Positions 18,253-28,146 are shown, numbered from the stretch's first letter. The stretch is DNA of 52,804 nt from Bacteroidales bacterium (GCA_014800605.1 JAAVFS010000025.1:1-52804); one strand, 5' to 3'. Notes: a model not told the origin generated them from the letters alone. A program made the numbers and translations.

Positions 18253-21033
18253 CTACAGATTTTCGAGGATATACATTATCTCGTTGTTGAGCAGCTCCTC
18301 CTCTTCGGGGAATGACTCCAGCGAATCAAGGGGGACATTGCAGAGGGCGAATTTCTCGATGTAGGTGCCATCCTCAGCCGCCTGGTGAGCCTCGACGGGC
18401 ACAGTGGCAACAGGATTGTCGGGACCCGGTTTCGACAACGACTTGACGTAGGCTTTCACTTCGTCGGCCAGGACATCGAGGTTGTCGACAAGGAAGTCAT
18501 AGGCTTTGGCACGTGATGATGCCATCTCGACCTTGAATCCGCGTGTGGGCTTGCCTCCGAGGCCTTTGCTCTTTATGTAGTACATCCCTTTTGCCTCGTC
18601 GTAGGATATCAGGCCGAACAGCAGAGCCTGAAGCCATGTCTCCATGTGTTCGCCGGGGTTGGAGGCTGCCTTCGGGTTGAGGTCGTGACGCTCCTTGCGC
18701 ATGCGGCGGCTCAGGTTGGCATCCCAGTGGCTTGTAAATTCCTTGTCGGCTTCAAAGCGCTTGTACTCTTCGCGATACCCTTCCAGAGAGTTGAGGCAGA
18801 AGGCCGGGATTACGCCAAACTGGCGGTAGATGATGATCTTGTCGGCTACTCCGGTCGATGCATACTGCGTGTTGGAGTTGGACGGTACAAGGTTTTTGAA
18901 GTAATTGTCTTTGGCGAGGATGGTCTTGTCCTTGTCGGCGACGCCGATATAGTAATTGTCGACGGGAGCGCTCTTGACCTCGGCGTCGTAGCCCTGATAG
19001 TTGTAGGGGAGCAGCGGGAGCGACTTGCGTATGGCGCGCTCGCATACTCGGCGAAGTGTCTGAGGGTCAAGCTCGTTGAGGACACGTTCTACAGTCACCT
19101 TGCGATATGATTTCGTGCGCTCGAGATTGTTGACATAGTTCCAGAAGAGCAGGTTGACTTCCTGCGATGTGGAGGTAGCCAGAGAGGGGACGCCGCCCAT
19201 CGGGAGGATATACTTGATGAAGTCATTGAATACGACATCGCCCGTGTGGCAGGTGACTTTGTCGACGGCATTGAGTGCGAGGTCTTCCTGAAAGAATGAG
19301 ACGTTGCCCATCGACTGCCGGATGGTCTCGATGGCATCGGAGCTTGATGTCATCATCTGCTTGACATTGGTGATGATGTCGTCGACCATCTTGTATTTGG
19401 GTCGCAGGATCGATGAGAGCCAGCTGTAGAAGAGGCGTGCCATGCGGCGGCGCTTGATCTCTCGCATGAGTCGGACTTTGTTCATCACGTTGTCGCAGAC
19501 GTCATTGGCGAGCTGATTGCGCTTCTTGCCGCTGAAGAGTCCGGATGCGCTCTCGAGTTCGCTCAGCAGGGAGTCGCCGGCGGCTGTGACCTGTATGAGC
19601 CGGTCTTCGAGCTCCTTGATTTCCTGGTCCATCTCGTTGTCGCAAAGCTCAATCTGGGTCTTGATCACATTGAGGATGTTTTCGGCAAGGAAGAGGCCGC
19701 ACTCGCGGTTGAGGTTTTCGTTGATGAGGGCGTTGAACGACTCGGATATGCGGGTCTTCATCTCTTCGAGCTTTTCGTCAAGCTCTTTCTGCGGGTCGAT
19801 GGCGCGGCTGTTGAGATACTGCTCACACTCGGGACGCGGATTGGCCTTGTTGGAGATATCGGAGAATACAAACTTGGGGTTGGGCGACATGAAGTAGTCG
19901 ATCACATCATCCTTGCCAAGGTTTTCGCGGATCTTGTTGACGTCAAACCATTCGTTGGCGATCTTCGAGGGGTCGTCGCAGCCGCCGTTGAGCATCATCG
20001 ATGCCAGCTGGATGCGGGCCTTGTTGGCATATATGCGGGCCAGAGCGTCGCTGTTGAAGCATATCTCGCTGACACCGAATCCGGCGATCCAAGCTTTCTT
20101 GTTAAGGATATCCATTGAGCCGTCGCCGATCACTTTGGCTACATTGTCAGATACGGAGGCAGCGGCGATGCTGAGTTCGCCGGTGGTGGTGACAAGGGCG
20201 AGGGAGATCATCTCGCAGAGCTGGTCGACGTTGTTGAACATCGTACCCTCCTGATTCTTATTGTCGATGAGATAGAGGGCTGTAAAGGGCGGAGTGTTGA
20301 CCTTTTCAACCTCTCTGAGCCACTTGATCTCGACGGGAGTGGAGGCCACATTGAGCTCCATGAGATAGTCGAGGTCGGTGATGGCGCCCATCGCATTGGG
20401 TCTTACTCTCACCATAGAGGCTCCGGTCATCATGGCGCGGAACACATCGGCCATGACGGCATAGCCTGACAGCTTGGCTCCGGGGAGGAGTCGCTGAAGG
20501 AGGTAGGCCATATTGATGAATGTGCCGCAGCCGGTGCCGCCGCCCAGCGAGAATACGAGATGCACTTCGAGCTCTCCATTGCCCAGCAGGGCGTATTTTT
20601 CGTTGTTGATATTCTCGGCCGAGGCTATCTGCTGGCGCTTGGTGTTGACGCGATTGGCTATGTCCTCCTCATGGATCGTGATGGCAAAGCGGCCATTGGA
20701 GCGTACGGCTCCGGCGCCGATGGTGAGGGTGGTCAGCGAGCCGGCATTGATCTTCGGGAGCCAGTCATAGTTTTTGGGATTGACGGAATAGATCTTATTG
20801 GGGTGCTCGACGCATATCGGCAGCTGCTCGGCCTGCGACAGTGAGATGGTAGTGCCGTCGATGGCCTGCAGGGTCGTATTGTAGACATCGCCATCGGTGT
20901 CGATACCGAGAAATCCTATCATCGGGGGAATTTCGCCGTAGGTGTCGTAGAACATCTTTTTTGTATAGAGAAGGGCTTTCATACCTGTTCCTCCAAGCCC
21001 TACAAAGAGAGTGCGACGAAGTTTAGTTGCCAT
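18253..21033 (-). CDS. Tubulin/FtsZ-like GTPase (Tubulin_2-like), 926 aa
   Basis: N-terminal GLGGTGMKALL loop, FLGIDTDGDVYNTTL, TIGAGAVRSNGR, tubulin/FtsZ signature VFSLGGGTGCGTFINMAYLL; long C-terminal extension. Confidence 0.85.
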   Translation of the reverse strand: MATKLRRTLFVGLGGTGMKALLYTKKMFYDTYGEIPPMIGFLGIDTDGDVYNTTLQAIDGTTISLSQAEQLPICVEHPNKIYSVNPKNYDWLPKINAGSLTTLTIGAGAVRSNGRFAITIHEEDIANRVNTKRQQIASAENINNEKYALLGNGELEVHLVFSLGGGTGCGTFINMAYLLQRLLPGAKLSGYAVMADVFRAMMTGASMVRVRPNAMGAITDLDYLMELNVASTPVEIKWLREVEKVNTPPFTALYLIDNKNQEGTMFNNVDQLCEMISLALVTTTGELSIAAASVSDNVAKVIGDGSMDILNKKAWIAGFGVSEICFNSDALARIYANKARIQLASMMLNGGCDDPSKIANEWFDVNKIRENLGKDDVIDYFMSPNPKFVFSDISNKANPRPECEQYLNSRAIDPQKELDEKLEEMKTRISESFNALINENLNRECGLFLAENILNVIKTQIELCDNEMDQEIKELEDRLIQVTAAGDSLLSELESASGLFSGKKRNQLANDVCDNVMNKVRLMREIKRRRMARLFYSWLSSILRPKYKMVDDIITNVKQMMTSSSDAIETIRQSMGNVSFFQEDLALNAVDKVTCHTGDVVFNDFIKYILPMGGVPSLATSTSQEVNLLFWNYVNNLERTKSYRKVTVERVLNELDPQTLRRVCERAIRKSLPLLPYNYQGYDAEVKSAPVDNYYIGVADKDKTILAKDNYFKNLVPSNSNTQYASTGVADKIIIYRQFGVIPAFCLNSLEGYREEYKRFEADKEFTSHWDANLSRRMRKERHDLNPKAASNPGEHMETWLQALLFGLISYDEAKGMYYIKSKGLGGKPTRGFKVEMASSRAKAYDFLVDNLDVLADEVKAYVKSLSKPGPDNPVATVPVEAHQAAEDGTYIEKFALCNVPLDSLESFPEEEELLNNEIMYILENL

Positions 21034-21064
21034 AACGTTAGAGTATTATATGATTGAAATTTTT

Positions 21065-22867
21065 TTATTGCAGTGTGATGTCAGTCTTTGTCTTTCCGTC
21101 GGGCGAAAGGAGCTGATACTGATTGAACTTCTCCATCAGTGAGCCGGGGATGATAGCCCATCCGCCCGCTGTGCGGAATCGGAGCTTCTTGCCCTGAGGC
21201 ACGAATGTGAGGGTGTCGGTCCAGCGCGGGTCGACCACGATTACCATCTTACCCTTGAATATGCGGCTGATCCATCCCTGGCCGTTGCGGCGCGAAGATG
21301 TCAGACGGACCATATAGGCGCCTTTGATGCGCGCTGTGGCGTAGTAGCCGTCAGATCCGGCCATTACCATTGTGTTGACCTTGATGGGAGGAAATACCAT
21401 ACGCCTCAGAAGCACGAACCAGAGCAGCAGGCCGGCTAAAAGGACGATGCTGATCCAGCAGAGGATCACTTTGAGGGGATTGGCCTTTACGGTGTATTCG
21501 GCTTCAAGCTCTACGAGGTTGTCGGCGGCTTTAGAGAGGTGCTTGCCATTGAATGAGTCGAGCATATACTGTCCGACGGGGGTCAGCTCCCACTCATATT
21601 CGCCCTCTTCGGCGTCCGGATCAAAGACAATGCGGAGCATCCCGTCGCCTGTGTCGAATGCCGAGATGGTAAACTCGAGATCCGTGTCGAGCAGGCGGGA
21701 GTTGTAGTAAGCCTTTAATTTTGAGGTCGGCTTCTTGTCTTTGGGGGTCATGCGCAGGCGTATCATGCTGCCATCGGAGAGCGCGGCCTCGTTGAATTGT
21801 GGCTTGAGATCGACTGTGAGTGTGTCGGGCGTCTTTGCGCCTTTCCATAGGAAGCTGTCATACCATGAGGCTCTCTCGGGGCGGAAGTCGACGGAGTCAT
21901 CCCCGTCCAGGATCGAGATGTCATGCCACGGCGCATTGGCCATGTAGACTTTGACGTGCGGATTGGAGACAAAGTAGTTTTTTTCGGCACTGGTGATGTC
22001 GAGATCGAAGACATAGTAGCCGTCATAGTTCTCGTAGGGCTTGAGCTGCTCGGCGAGCTCTTCAAGCGACAAGTCCTGACGCAGACCGAATTTAATGTTG
22101 ACTGCTCCATCCTTACCGGTGATGATATCCGGCTGGACGGCAAAGAATCTGTCGTCACATTCGGCTCTTAGTCGGCGTCCCTGGCCGGCGCTGTACTGCA
22201 GCTGGTGGAGAGCGTCAAGCTCATGGGTGCTGACTACGAGTGTCGGCTCGATGTCGGTAAAATCGGGTATATTGCCGTCAGGAAGGGGCTTGATGGCATG
22301 GATATGGTCGCAATACTCTGCGACTTCCAGGATGCTGTCGCCGACGGCAGCCTCATTGAGCATTATGTAGAAGAGCTGTGTGTGAGGGTATTTGCCACAC
22401 CACTTGTCGAGATAGGTGGCGACCCCCTCGTGGTGGACGTATGTGTCCTGCCCGTCGGTGTACAGGTATATTCGGTTATCCTTCTGCGGGTCGATGAGCT
22501 TGGTGCTTCGTTCGAGCGCATCGATTATACTTGTGTTTGACAGGCTTTTGATTGCATTATCGAGCGATGCGAAGATGGCGGGTCGGATGCTATCATAGTC
22601 GGAGCTGACGAAGCTGATCACGTCGTAGACATGATTCTGATCCTGAAACGGGATAATGGCGATGGAGGCGGGGGTATCTTCCGCGCGAAATCTCAGCGTC
22701 CGATCGAGCGACTGCTTGGCGCGGTTCCAAAGGTCGTTGTTTTCCTTGCTCTGCATGGACTGAGTGCAGTCCATCAGGTAGATATTGTTTTTCTCGCGTT
22801 TGGCCGCAGCACAAAGTGTGCTTATGAGTAGCAGACAGAGCGATATGTAGCGCAAGACTTTCTCCAT
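21065..22867 (-). CDS. Exported vWA-domain protein with C-terminal TM helix and cytoplasmic tail
   Basis: Signal peptide MEKVLRYISLCLLLISTLCAAA; MIDAS-like IYLMDCTQSMQS, NTSIIDAL, IYLYTDGQDT; TM VILCWISIVLLAGLLLWFVLL followed by about 110 residues. Confidence 0.82.
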   Translation of the reverse strand: MEKVLRYISLCLLLISTLCAAAKREKNNIYLMDCTQSMQSKENNDLWNRAKQSLDRTLRFRAEDTPASIAIIPFQDQNHVYDVISFVSSDYDSIRPAIFASLDNAIKSLSNTSIIDALERSTKLIDPQKDNRIYLYTDGQDTYVHHEGVATYLDKWCGKYPHTQLFYIMLNEAAVGDSILEVAEYCDHIHAIKPLPDGNIPDFTDIEPTLVVSTHELDALHQLQYSAGQGRRLRAECDDRFFAVQPDIITGKDGAVNIKFGLRQDLSLEELAEQLKPYENYDGYYVFDLDITSAEKNYFVSNPHVKVYMANAPWHDISILDGDDSVDFRPERASWYDSFLWKGAKTPDTLTVDLKPQFNEAALSDGSMIRLRMTPKDKKPTSKLKAYYNSRLLDTDLEFTISAFDTGDGMLRIVFDPDAEEGEYEWELTPVGQYMLDSFNGKHLSKAADNLVELEAEYTVKANPLKVILCWISIVLLAGLLLWFVLLRRMVFPPIKVNTMVMAGSDGYYATARIKGAYMVRLTSSRRNGQGWISRIFKGKMVIVVDPRWTDTLTFVPQGKKLRFRTAGGWAIIPGSLMEKFNQYQLLSPDGKTKTDITLQ

Positions 22868-22907
22868 GGTAATATTGTGTATTACTTTGTAATCTGTGAT
22901 ATGACCA

Positions 22908-22915
22908 CAAATATA
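22908..22915 (-). promoter_or_regulatory. Candidate -7 box upstream of vWA/tubulin/C1 cluster
   Basis: TATATTTG on the minus strand, about 40 nt before the vWA ATG; no well-spaced -33 element seen. Confidence 0.4.
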
Positions 22916-23017
22916 ATAAAGAATATTAACAAAAGTCTTTTTCCGCTGTCAAATTCCGCTAAAATATAAGCTCAAAATGATAGAATGTAAATAAGTTTTG
23001 TTTCTGTGATTGATGGA

Positions 23018-24220
23018 TCAGCGGCGCAGCGACAGGCGCAGGGCGTGATTGCGCTGGTAGGCGGTCACCCATGTGGCGGTGATGAAGTAGACGCCGGCCA
23101 GCAGCCACATCATGTGGTAGGCGTGGGCATTCTGGGCGAGGGTGGCTCCGTTGGAGTTGATGCGGATGAAGCCTTCCATGCCCCATACGCCGGGGACGAG
23201 GTCGCCCACGGAGATCCAGAAGGGGTTCATGGCGTAGCGTGGCCATGTCAGTCCGGAGAGGAAGAGGAAGATGACGGAGGTGAAGACGACTACCATCAGC
23301 GACATCTCGCGTTCCTTGACGAGCAACTGCACGGTCATGCCGAAGAAGGCTGAGGCTATCAGAAGCGGGAAGATGAATGGCAGATAGTCGAGCGGCGAGC
23401 CGATGTGAGGTAGCGAGAAGAATACTGGGATGAAGTGGAGGACGTAGAGGGTAAGTGGCAGGTAGAGAAGTACATACCAGAGCATGCGGCCTATGACGGT
23501 GGCTGTTGCAGAGGCGTGTATCTCGAGGGGGTCATATCCGCCGTTGGCGAGGCGTCGCTCATTGCGTGTACCGCCGATCATGGTGATACCTAAGAGCATG
23601 CTCTGCTGGAGGATAAGGACGATGATGCCGGGTATGACGAATGATGCGAAGCCCTGCTCGGTGTCGCCCATGATGTAGGAGGCATTGTCGATCGGGGAGC
23701 TTGAGCCTGACATGCCGCTCAGCCCGAGTGACGAGAGGGTCTGACTGCGAACATCGGCGCCGGCCTGGAGCTGCAGGCCTGTCATGCCCAGAAGCATGGA
23801 GCGGTAGCGCAGAAGCAGTGTCATGTCGGAGTAGAACGACACATGAGCTTGCTCTCCGCGGCCTAATTTCCGGGAGTAGTCGGAGGGGATGTAGAGGATG
23901 GCGTAGCAGTCTTTGCGGTCCTTCCAGCGGCGTGCTTCTGCCATATCTGATGCGTAGCCTATGATGTGCATTGACTCTGTGGCGTCGGCCATGCGGACAA
24001 ATTCGCGGCTTTCCTGTGTGCGGCTGTCGTCGACTACGGCTACGTTGATCTCGCGTGCTACTTCAGGATTGTAGATGAGGGTGTAGACGATGGGGTAGGC
24101 GAGTGGCAGGCCCAGGAAGAAGAGGAGGGCTCCGGCGTCGGTTAGCGACAGGCGTGCTTCGCGTGCTGTGACGCGTGCAACGTCTGAAAACCACTGTTTT
24201 ATGTTATTCCATAGAGTCAT
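23018..24220 (-). CDS. ABC-2 type transporter permease
   Basis: Large N-terminal extracytoplasmic domain (VAVVDDSRTQESREFVRMADAT) then C-terminal TM bundle including GITMIGGTRNERRLANGGYDPL and FLFLSGLTWPRYAMNPFW. Confidence 0.88.
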   Translation of the reverse strand: MTLWNNIKQWFSDVARVTAREARLSLTDAGALLFFLGLPLAYPIVYTLIYNPEVAREINVAVVDDSRTQESREFVRMADATESMHIIGYASDMAEARRWKDRKDCYAILYIPSDYSRKLGRGEQAHVSFYSDMTLLLRYRSMLLGMTGLQLQAGADVRSQTLSSLGLSGMSGSSSPIDNASYIMGDTEQGFASFVIPGIIVLILQQSMLLGITMIGGTRNERRLANGGYDPLEIHASATATVIGRMLWYVLLYLPLTLYVLHFIPVFFSLPHIGSPLDYLPFIFPLLIASAFFGMTVQLLVKEREMSLMVVVFTSVIFLFLSGLTWPRYAMNPFWISVGDLVPGVWGMEGFIRINSNGATLAQNAHAYHMMWLLAGVYFITATWVTAYQRNHALRLSLRR

Positions 24221-24233
24221 GGCGGAGTGCTTG

Positions 24234-25400
24234 TTAGGGTACGTAGACGGGGTGGAGTGCGCGGCGGTGCAGGCGGCCGGCGAGCAGGGTGGCTACGATG
24301 GGGAATATGAGAAGTGAGATATAGTAATAGCGTGAGTAGAAGAGGGCTATGCCGTTGAGAGCCTGGTCGCTATAGATCAGGAAGTACCAGCGCACGGGGA
24401 GGATATAGCTGAATATGCCTATATAGCCATACATCTTGTCGACAGGAAATGAGAATCCGGCTATCGAGAAGGCGAGGATGCCGAAGAGGGAGCAGATGCT
24501 GAGCGACAGTCGCAGGTTGGCCAGTATGGAGCAGACTATGACGGCGAACGACTGGCAGGCTATGACGAACAGGGGCATTGCAAGGAGCATGTTGCCTAAG
24601 TGTGCGCAAGGGAAGTGGCAGTAGCTGAATAGCAGTGCGTCAAATCCCCATCCGATGATGGTGAAAATGACTGTGGCCGGCAGGAGCTTGCCTACGAGGG
24701 CCACGGCTATGGAGCCGTTGGCGTCGCTGAGCCATCGGGGCGATGTGCGGCGCTTGAATTCCTCGCATATCGAGAAGCAGGTGACCAGGAAGATCATCAG
24801 CTCCAGTGCTCCGGGGATGAAGGAGTTGGAGAGATAGATCGAATAGTTGGTCCACGGGTTGCCCAGCGGGTGTGTATCGATGATGATGGGCTGCAGGAGG
24901 GTTTCGGCTACGGAGCCGGGGAGGCCTGCTGAGGTGAGTGCTGTCTCGACGACTGCTCCCGAGCTGAGTACAGCCATGGTCTTGAAGCCTTTGAAGGCGA
25001 GCGTGCCGGGCACGAAGTAGGTCATGTTGGAGTAGTAGGCGAGGGTCGGAGTTCGTCCGCCGAGGGCATCAGCCTCAAAGCCTTCGGGGATGAGGAAGAA
25101 GCCGAATATCTCGCCTGACTGCACCTTGGCCACGGCGTCATGATAGGATGATTCGCGCGACGTCAGGTCGATGAGCTCTGTTGAGCTGAGCGAGCGAGTC
25201 AGGTTGCGCGACATGGCTGTGTTGTCAAGGTCGACGATGGCCGTGGGCACCTTTGTGGGGAGACCTACGCTCATCAGGTTTATGAAGAAGAATGCGCAAA
25301 CTAAGGGCACGAGTACCATGGCCCAGAGATAGACTCTTCGGGAGCCGTAGCGATAGAGTTCGCGTCGTATGGTGGAGCCGAGACCTTTTGCGATATTCAT
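24234..25400 (-). CDS. ABC-2 type transporter permease
   Basis: TAIVDLDNTAMSRNLTRSLSSTELIDL; TM bundle with SICEEFKRRTSPRWL and SIAGFSFPVDKMYGYIGIFSYILPVRWYF. Confidence 0.88.
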   Translation of the reverse strand: MNIAKGLGSTIRRELYRYGSRRVYLWAMVLVPLVCAFFFINLMSVGLPTKVPTAIVDLDNTAMSRNLTRSLSSTELIDLTSRESSYHDAVAKVQSGEIFGFFLIPEGFEADALGGRTPTLAYYSNMTYFVPGTLAFKGFKTMAVLSSGAVVETALTSAGLPGSVAETLLQPIIIDTHPLGNPWTNYSIYLSNSFIPGALELMIFLVTCFSICEEFKRRTSPRWLSDANGSIAVALVGKLLPATVIFTIIGWGFDALLFSYCHFPCAHLGNMLLAMPLFVIACQSFAVIVCSILANLRLSLSICSLFGILAFSIAGFSFPVDKMYGYIGIFSYILPVRWYFLIYSDQALNGIALFYSRYYYISLLIFPIVATLLAGRLHRRALHPVYVP

Positions 25401-25460
25401 AGGGTGGATTTAAATCTGGGTGGGTGTAAGGTGTATGTGTCAGTGGAGCTGACGGTTGGA

Positions 25461-26480
25461 TTAACGGTAGATTACGGTCATACCGGGACGGAGGTCGGGC
25501 ACGCTCTGGAGCGGGCGGGCTTTGATCTTGAATGTGCGGCTATCCCAGTCGCCGGTCGACTTGGTGGCGCGCCATGTGGCGTAGGAGCCCATGTCCTGCA
25601 CATAGTAGACTTCGACTTCGATTTCTTTCTTGTCGAGGGCCGGAATCATGACCTTGATCTTCTTGCCCATGGTGAGGTCATTGAGGAGCTCTTCGCGGAC
25701 ATTGAAAGTGACCCACTTGTCGTCGGTGCGCAGGAGGTTCATGATCGGAGCGCCGAGAGCTACGAGCTCACCTTCGTGGGGGTAGATGACGTCGATCTGT
25801 CCGTCGCAGGGGGCTGTCAGATACTGGTCTTCGAGCAGGGCGTTGACCTCGGCCACGCCACCTTCGGCTACATTGACCATCGCGCGGGCGCTCTCTTTAT
25901 CCTCCGACTGTGCGCCCTGCTTGGCGAGGCTATACTGGCTCTCGGCAGCTTTGGAGGCGGCTACAGCGGCGTCGTAGGCTGCTTTGGCTTCGTCGCGCTT
26001 CTGCTCTGAGATCACCCCTTTGGAATAGAGTGACTCCATGCGGTCATAGGTTTTTTTGGTGATATCGACGGCTGCCTTGGCCTGCTGCCACATCTGATAG
26101 GCGGCGGTGACTATCTGTGAGCGTGTGCCGGAGTCGACTTTGCGGTTCATGGCCTCGGCTACGGTCACCATACCTTCAGCCTGAGCCATCTTGGCTTCGG
26201 CGAGATTGGAGTGAATGTGGACGAGGGTATCCCCCTTGCGGACATTGTCGCCTTCGTGGACATAGAAGTCGGTCACGCGGCCTGGAAGCATTCCCGAGAT
26301 GCGCACGCTGGTGGCTTCTGCCTGACCTTCGATGATCTCCGGGGGCTCTTTGATGAAGAGGAAGCCCACGATCGCGAGAGCTGCTACAAGGATGATGATG
26401 ACGGCGAGGGCGCCTATCAGGCGTCGGCTTTCTTTTTTGACTTCAGCTGCCGTGGGGGCTGGATAATTGTTGTCGGCCAT
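25461..26480 (-). CDS. HlyD/EmrA-like membrane fusion (periplasmic adaptor) protein
   Basis: Single N-terminal TM; VRISGMLPGRVTDFYVHEGDNVRKGDTLVHI; ALLEDQYLTAPCDGQIDVIYPHEGELVALGAPIMNLL. Confidence 0.93.
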   Translation of the reverse strand: MADNNYPAPTAAEVKKESRRLIGALAVIIILVAALAIVGFLFIKEPPEIIEGQAEATSVRISGMLPGRVTDFYVHEGDNVRKGDTLVHIHSNLAEAKMAQAEGMVTVAEAMNRKVDSGTRSQIVTAAYQMWQQAKAAVDITKKTYDRMESLYSKGVISEQKRDEAKAAYDAAVAASKAAESQYSLAKQGAQSEDKESARAMVNVAEGGVAEVNALLEDQYLTAPCDGQIDVIYPHEGELVALGAPIMNLLRTDDKWVTFNVREELLNDLTMGKKIKVMIPALDKKEIEVEVYYVQDMGSYATWRATKSTGDWDSRTFKIKARPLQSVPDLRPGMTVIYR

Positions 26481-26522
26481 AATATTTATGTTTTTTCTTG
26501 TTAGCGGTAGGGTGGTTGTATA

Positions 26523-27974
26523 TTAGTATATTGAGCGTCCGAGGACTTTGGTCAGGTAGGTGTCGCAGAGCTGCACGTCGATCATGGCGTCGATCTTTTC
26601 GGAGTTGGCCTTGAGCCATGCTGTCTGAGCCTCAAGAACATTGTCGGTGGTCAGCACTCCCTCCTGAAATCCTATCTGGGCGTTGGAGAGGTTTTCCTGG
26701 GCTTTTGTTTCGTTGGTCATGGTCATCAGGTAAGTCTTCATGGCTTCCTGAGCCTTGAATGCGGCCTGTGATACCTGCAGGGCGATCTTCTCTTTGGCGT
26801 CGTCGAGTGTCAGCTGGGCGATATGCTGTTCGGCGCGGGCCTGACGGAGCTTGTTGTAGTTGCCTCCCCAGTGCCATACGGGGATCTTGAGCATCACTCC
26901 GACTGAGAATGCGCCGCTGAAGCGGGTCTTGAATCCGTCAAACATATTCGGGTTGGAGAATGAGTATGTGCCGACCAGAGCTAAGTTGGGGAGCATGGCC
27001 GAGAGGGCTACATTCTTCTGTTCGTCAGTGACTTTGGTGAGCATCTCAAGGGCGTGGACGTCGTGGCGTGCTCGATAGACTTCCTGCATGTTGTATTCGG
27101 TGGCAATCTCCTCCTTGGGGGTTGCGTTGTCGGCAGCTTCGTCGATAACGCGGATGTCGGTGTCGACCGGCAGGCCGCAGAGCTGGGCGAGAAGCATGCG
27201 CGAGAGCACAAGGCCGTTGTCGACCTTTGTCAGGTCGATCTGGGCTTCGTTGAGCTTGACGTCGACGGTCAGCTTGTCGCTTTTTGTAGCCACACCTTCA
27301 TCCACCATGAGCCCTACGTTTCTGTCGAGCGAGTCGAGAAGAGCGACATAGCTTGTGGCGAGTTTCTGCTTGGCTGAGAGCGAAACCACTTGCCAGTAGG
27401 CTGCCTCGACTGCATAGACTACATCCTGTCGGGCCGATGCGTGGAGGTCCTTTGTCAGCTCCTCGGCATAGCGGGCCATGCGGTTGAGGGCTACGATCTT
27501 GCCACCCATGTAGATAGGCTGTGTCAGAGTCACGGCGCCGAAGAAGACATTGTGGATGTCAAATGTCATCGCGTCTTTCGGTATCAGGGCTACCGTCGAG
27601 GGGATGTACTGACCGTCCGGACCCTTGATGGGCATGTGGGTAGCCGGGTCGGTGACGAGGTTGAAGTCATACGATCCGGTCTGCATATTGAATGTCTTGG
27701 TCGGGAGGAGCTGGTCTTTGTCGAAGATCGAAATGTTCTTCTGATTATACATGTATCCACCGGCGAAGTCGATTGCGGGCAGATAGGCTGCGAAAGCCTC
27801 CTTGCGCTGATAGCCGGCGGCTTTTACTTTTTCGGCCTGGATGAGAAGTTCTTTGTTATTCTCGATTGCGAGTGCGCGACAGGAGTCGAGCGAAAGTGGC
27901 TCGGAGGCGCCGGCTGCAAGAGCAGAGACTGCCGTCATCGCAGCCAGGATACATGATTTTAGACTTGAACTCAT
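26523..27974 (-). CDS. TolC-family outer membrane efflux protein
   Basis: Signal peptide; SLDSCRALAIENNKELLIQAEKVKAAGYQRKEAFAAYLPAIDFAGGY; NAQIGFQEGVLTTDNVLEAQTAWLKA. Confidence 0.94.
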   Translation of the reverse strand: MSSSLKSCILAAMTAVSALAAGASEPLSLDSCRALAIENNKELLIQAEKVKAAGYQRKEAFAAYLPAIDFAGGYMYNQKNISIFDKDQLLPTKTFNMQTGSYDFNLVTDPATHMPIKGPDGQYIPSTVALIPKDAMTFDIHNVFFGAVTLTQPIYMGGKIVALNRMARYAEELTKDLHASARQDVVYAVEAAYWQVVSLSAKQKLATSYVALLDSLDRNVGLMVDEGVATKSDKLTVDVKLNEAQIDLTKVDNGLVLSRMLLAQLCGLPVDTDIRVIDEAADNATPKEEIATEYNMQEVYRARHDVHALEMLTKVTDEQKNVALSAMLPNLALVGTYSFSNPNMFDGFKTRFSGAFSVGVMLKIPVWHWGGNYNKLRQARAEQHIAQLTLDDAKEKIALQVSQAAFKAQEAMKTYLMTMTNETKAQENLSNAQIGFQEGVLTTDNVLEAQTAWLKANSEKIDAMIDVQLCDTYLTKVLGRSIY

Positions 27975-28091
27975 GGCTATGAAGTTGAAACGTGTTGGAT
28001 TTACAAATTTAGCACTTTTTTTCTTTTATTATAAATAAACACATATCAATGTGAAAAGGTTGGAATGGGACGGGAGTCTTTTTTTACTTTT

Positions 28092-28122
28092 TTTGTCGTT
28101 TTGATTAATATTTCTACCTTTG
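28092..28122 (+). promoter_or_regulatory. Promoter of AraC-family regulator
   Basis: TTTG (28092-28095)-N19-TACCTTTG (28115-28122). Confidence 0.75.
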
Positions 28123-28146
28123 TCTACGTATCAACTCCAAGTGTAG

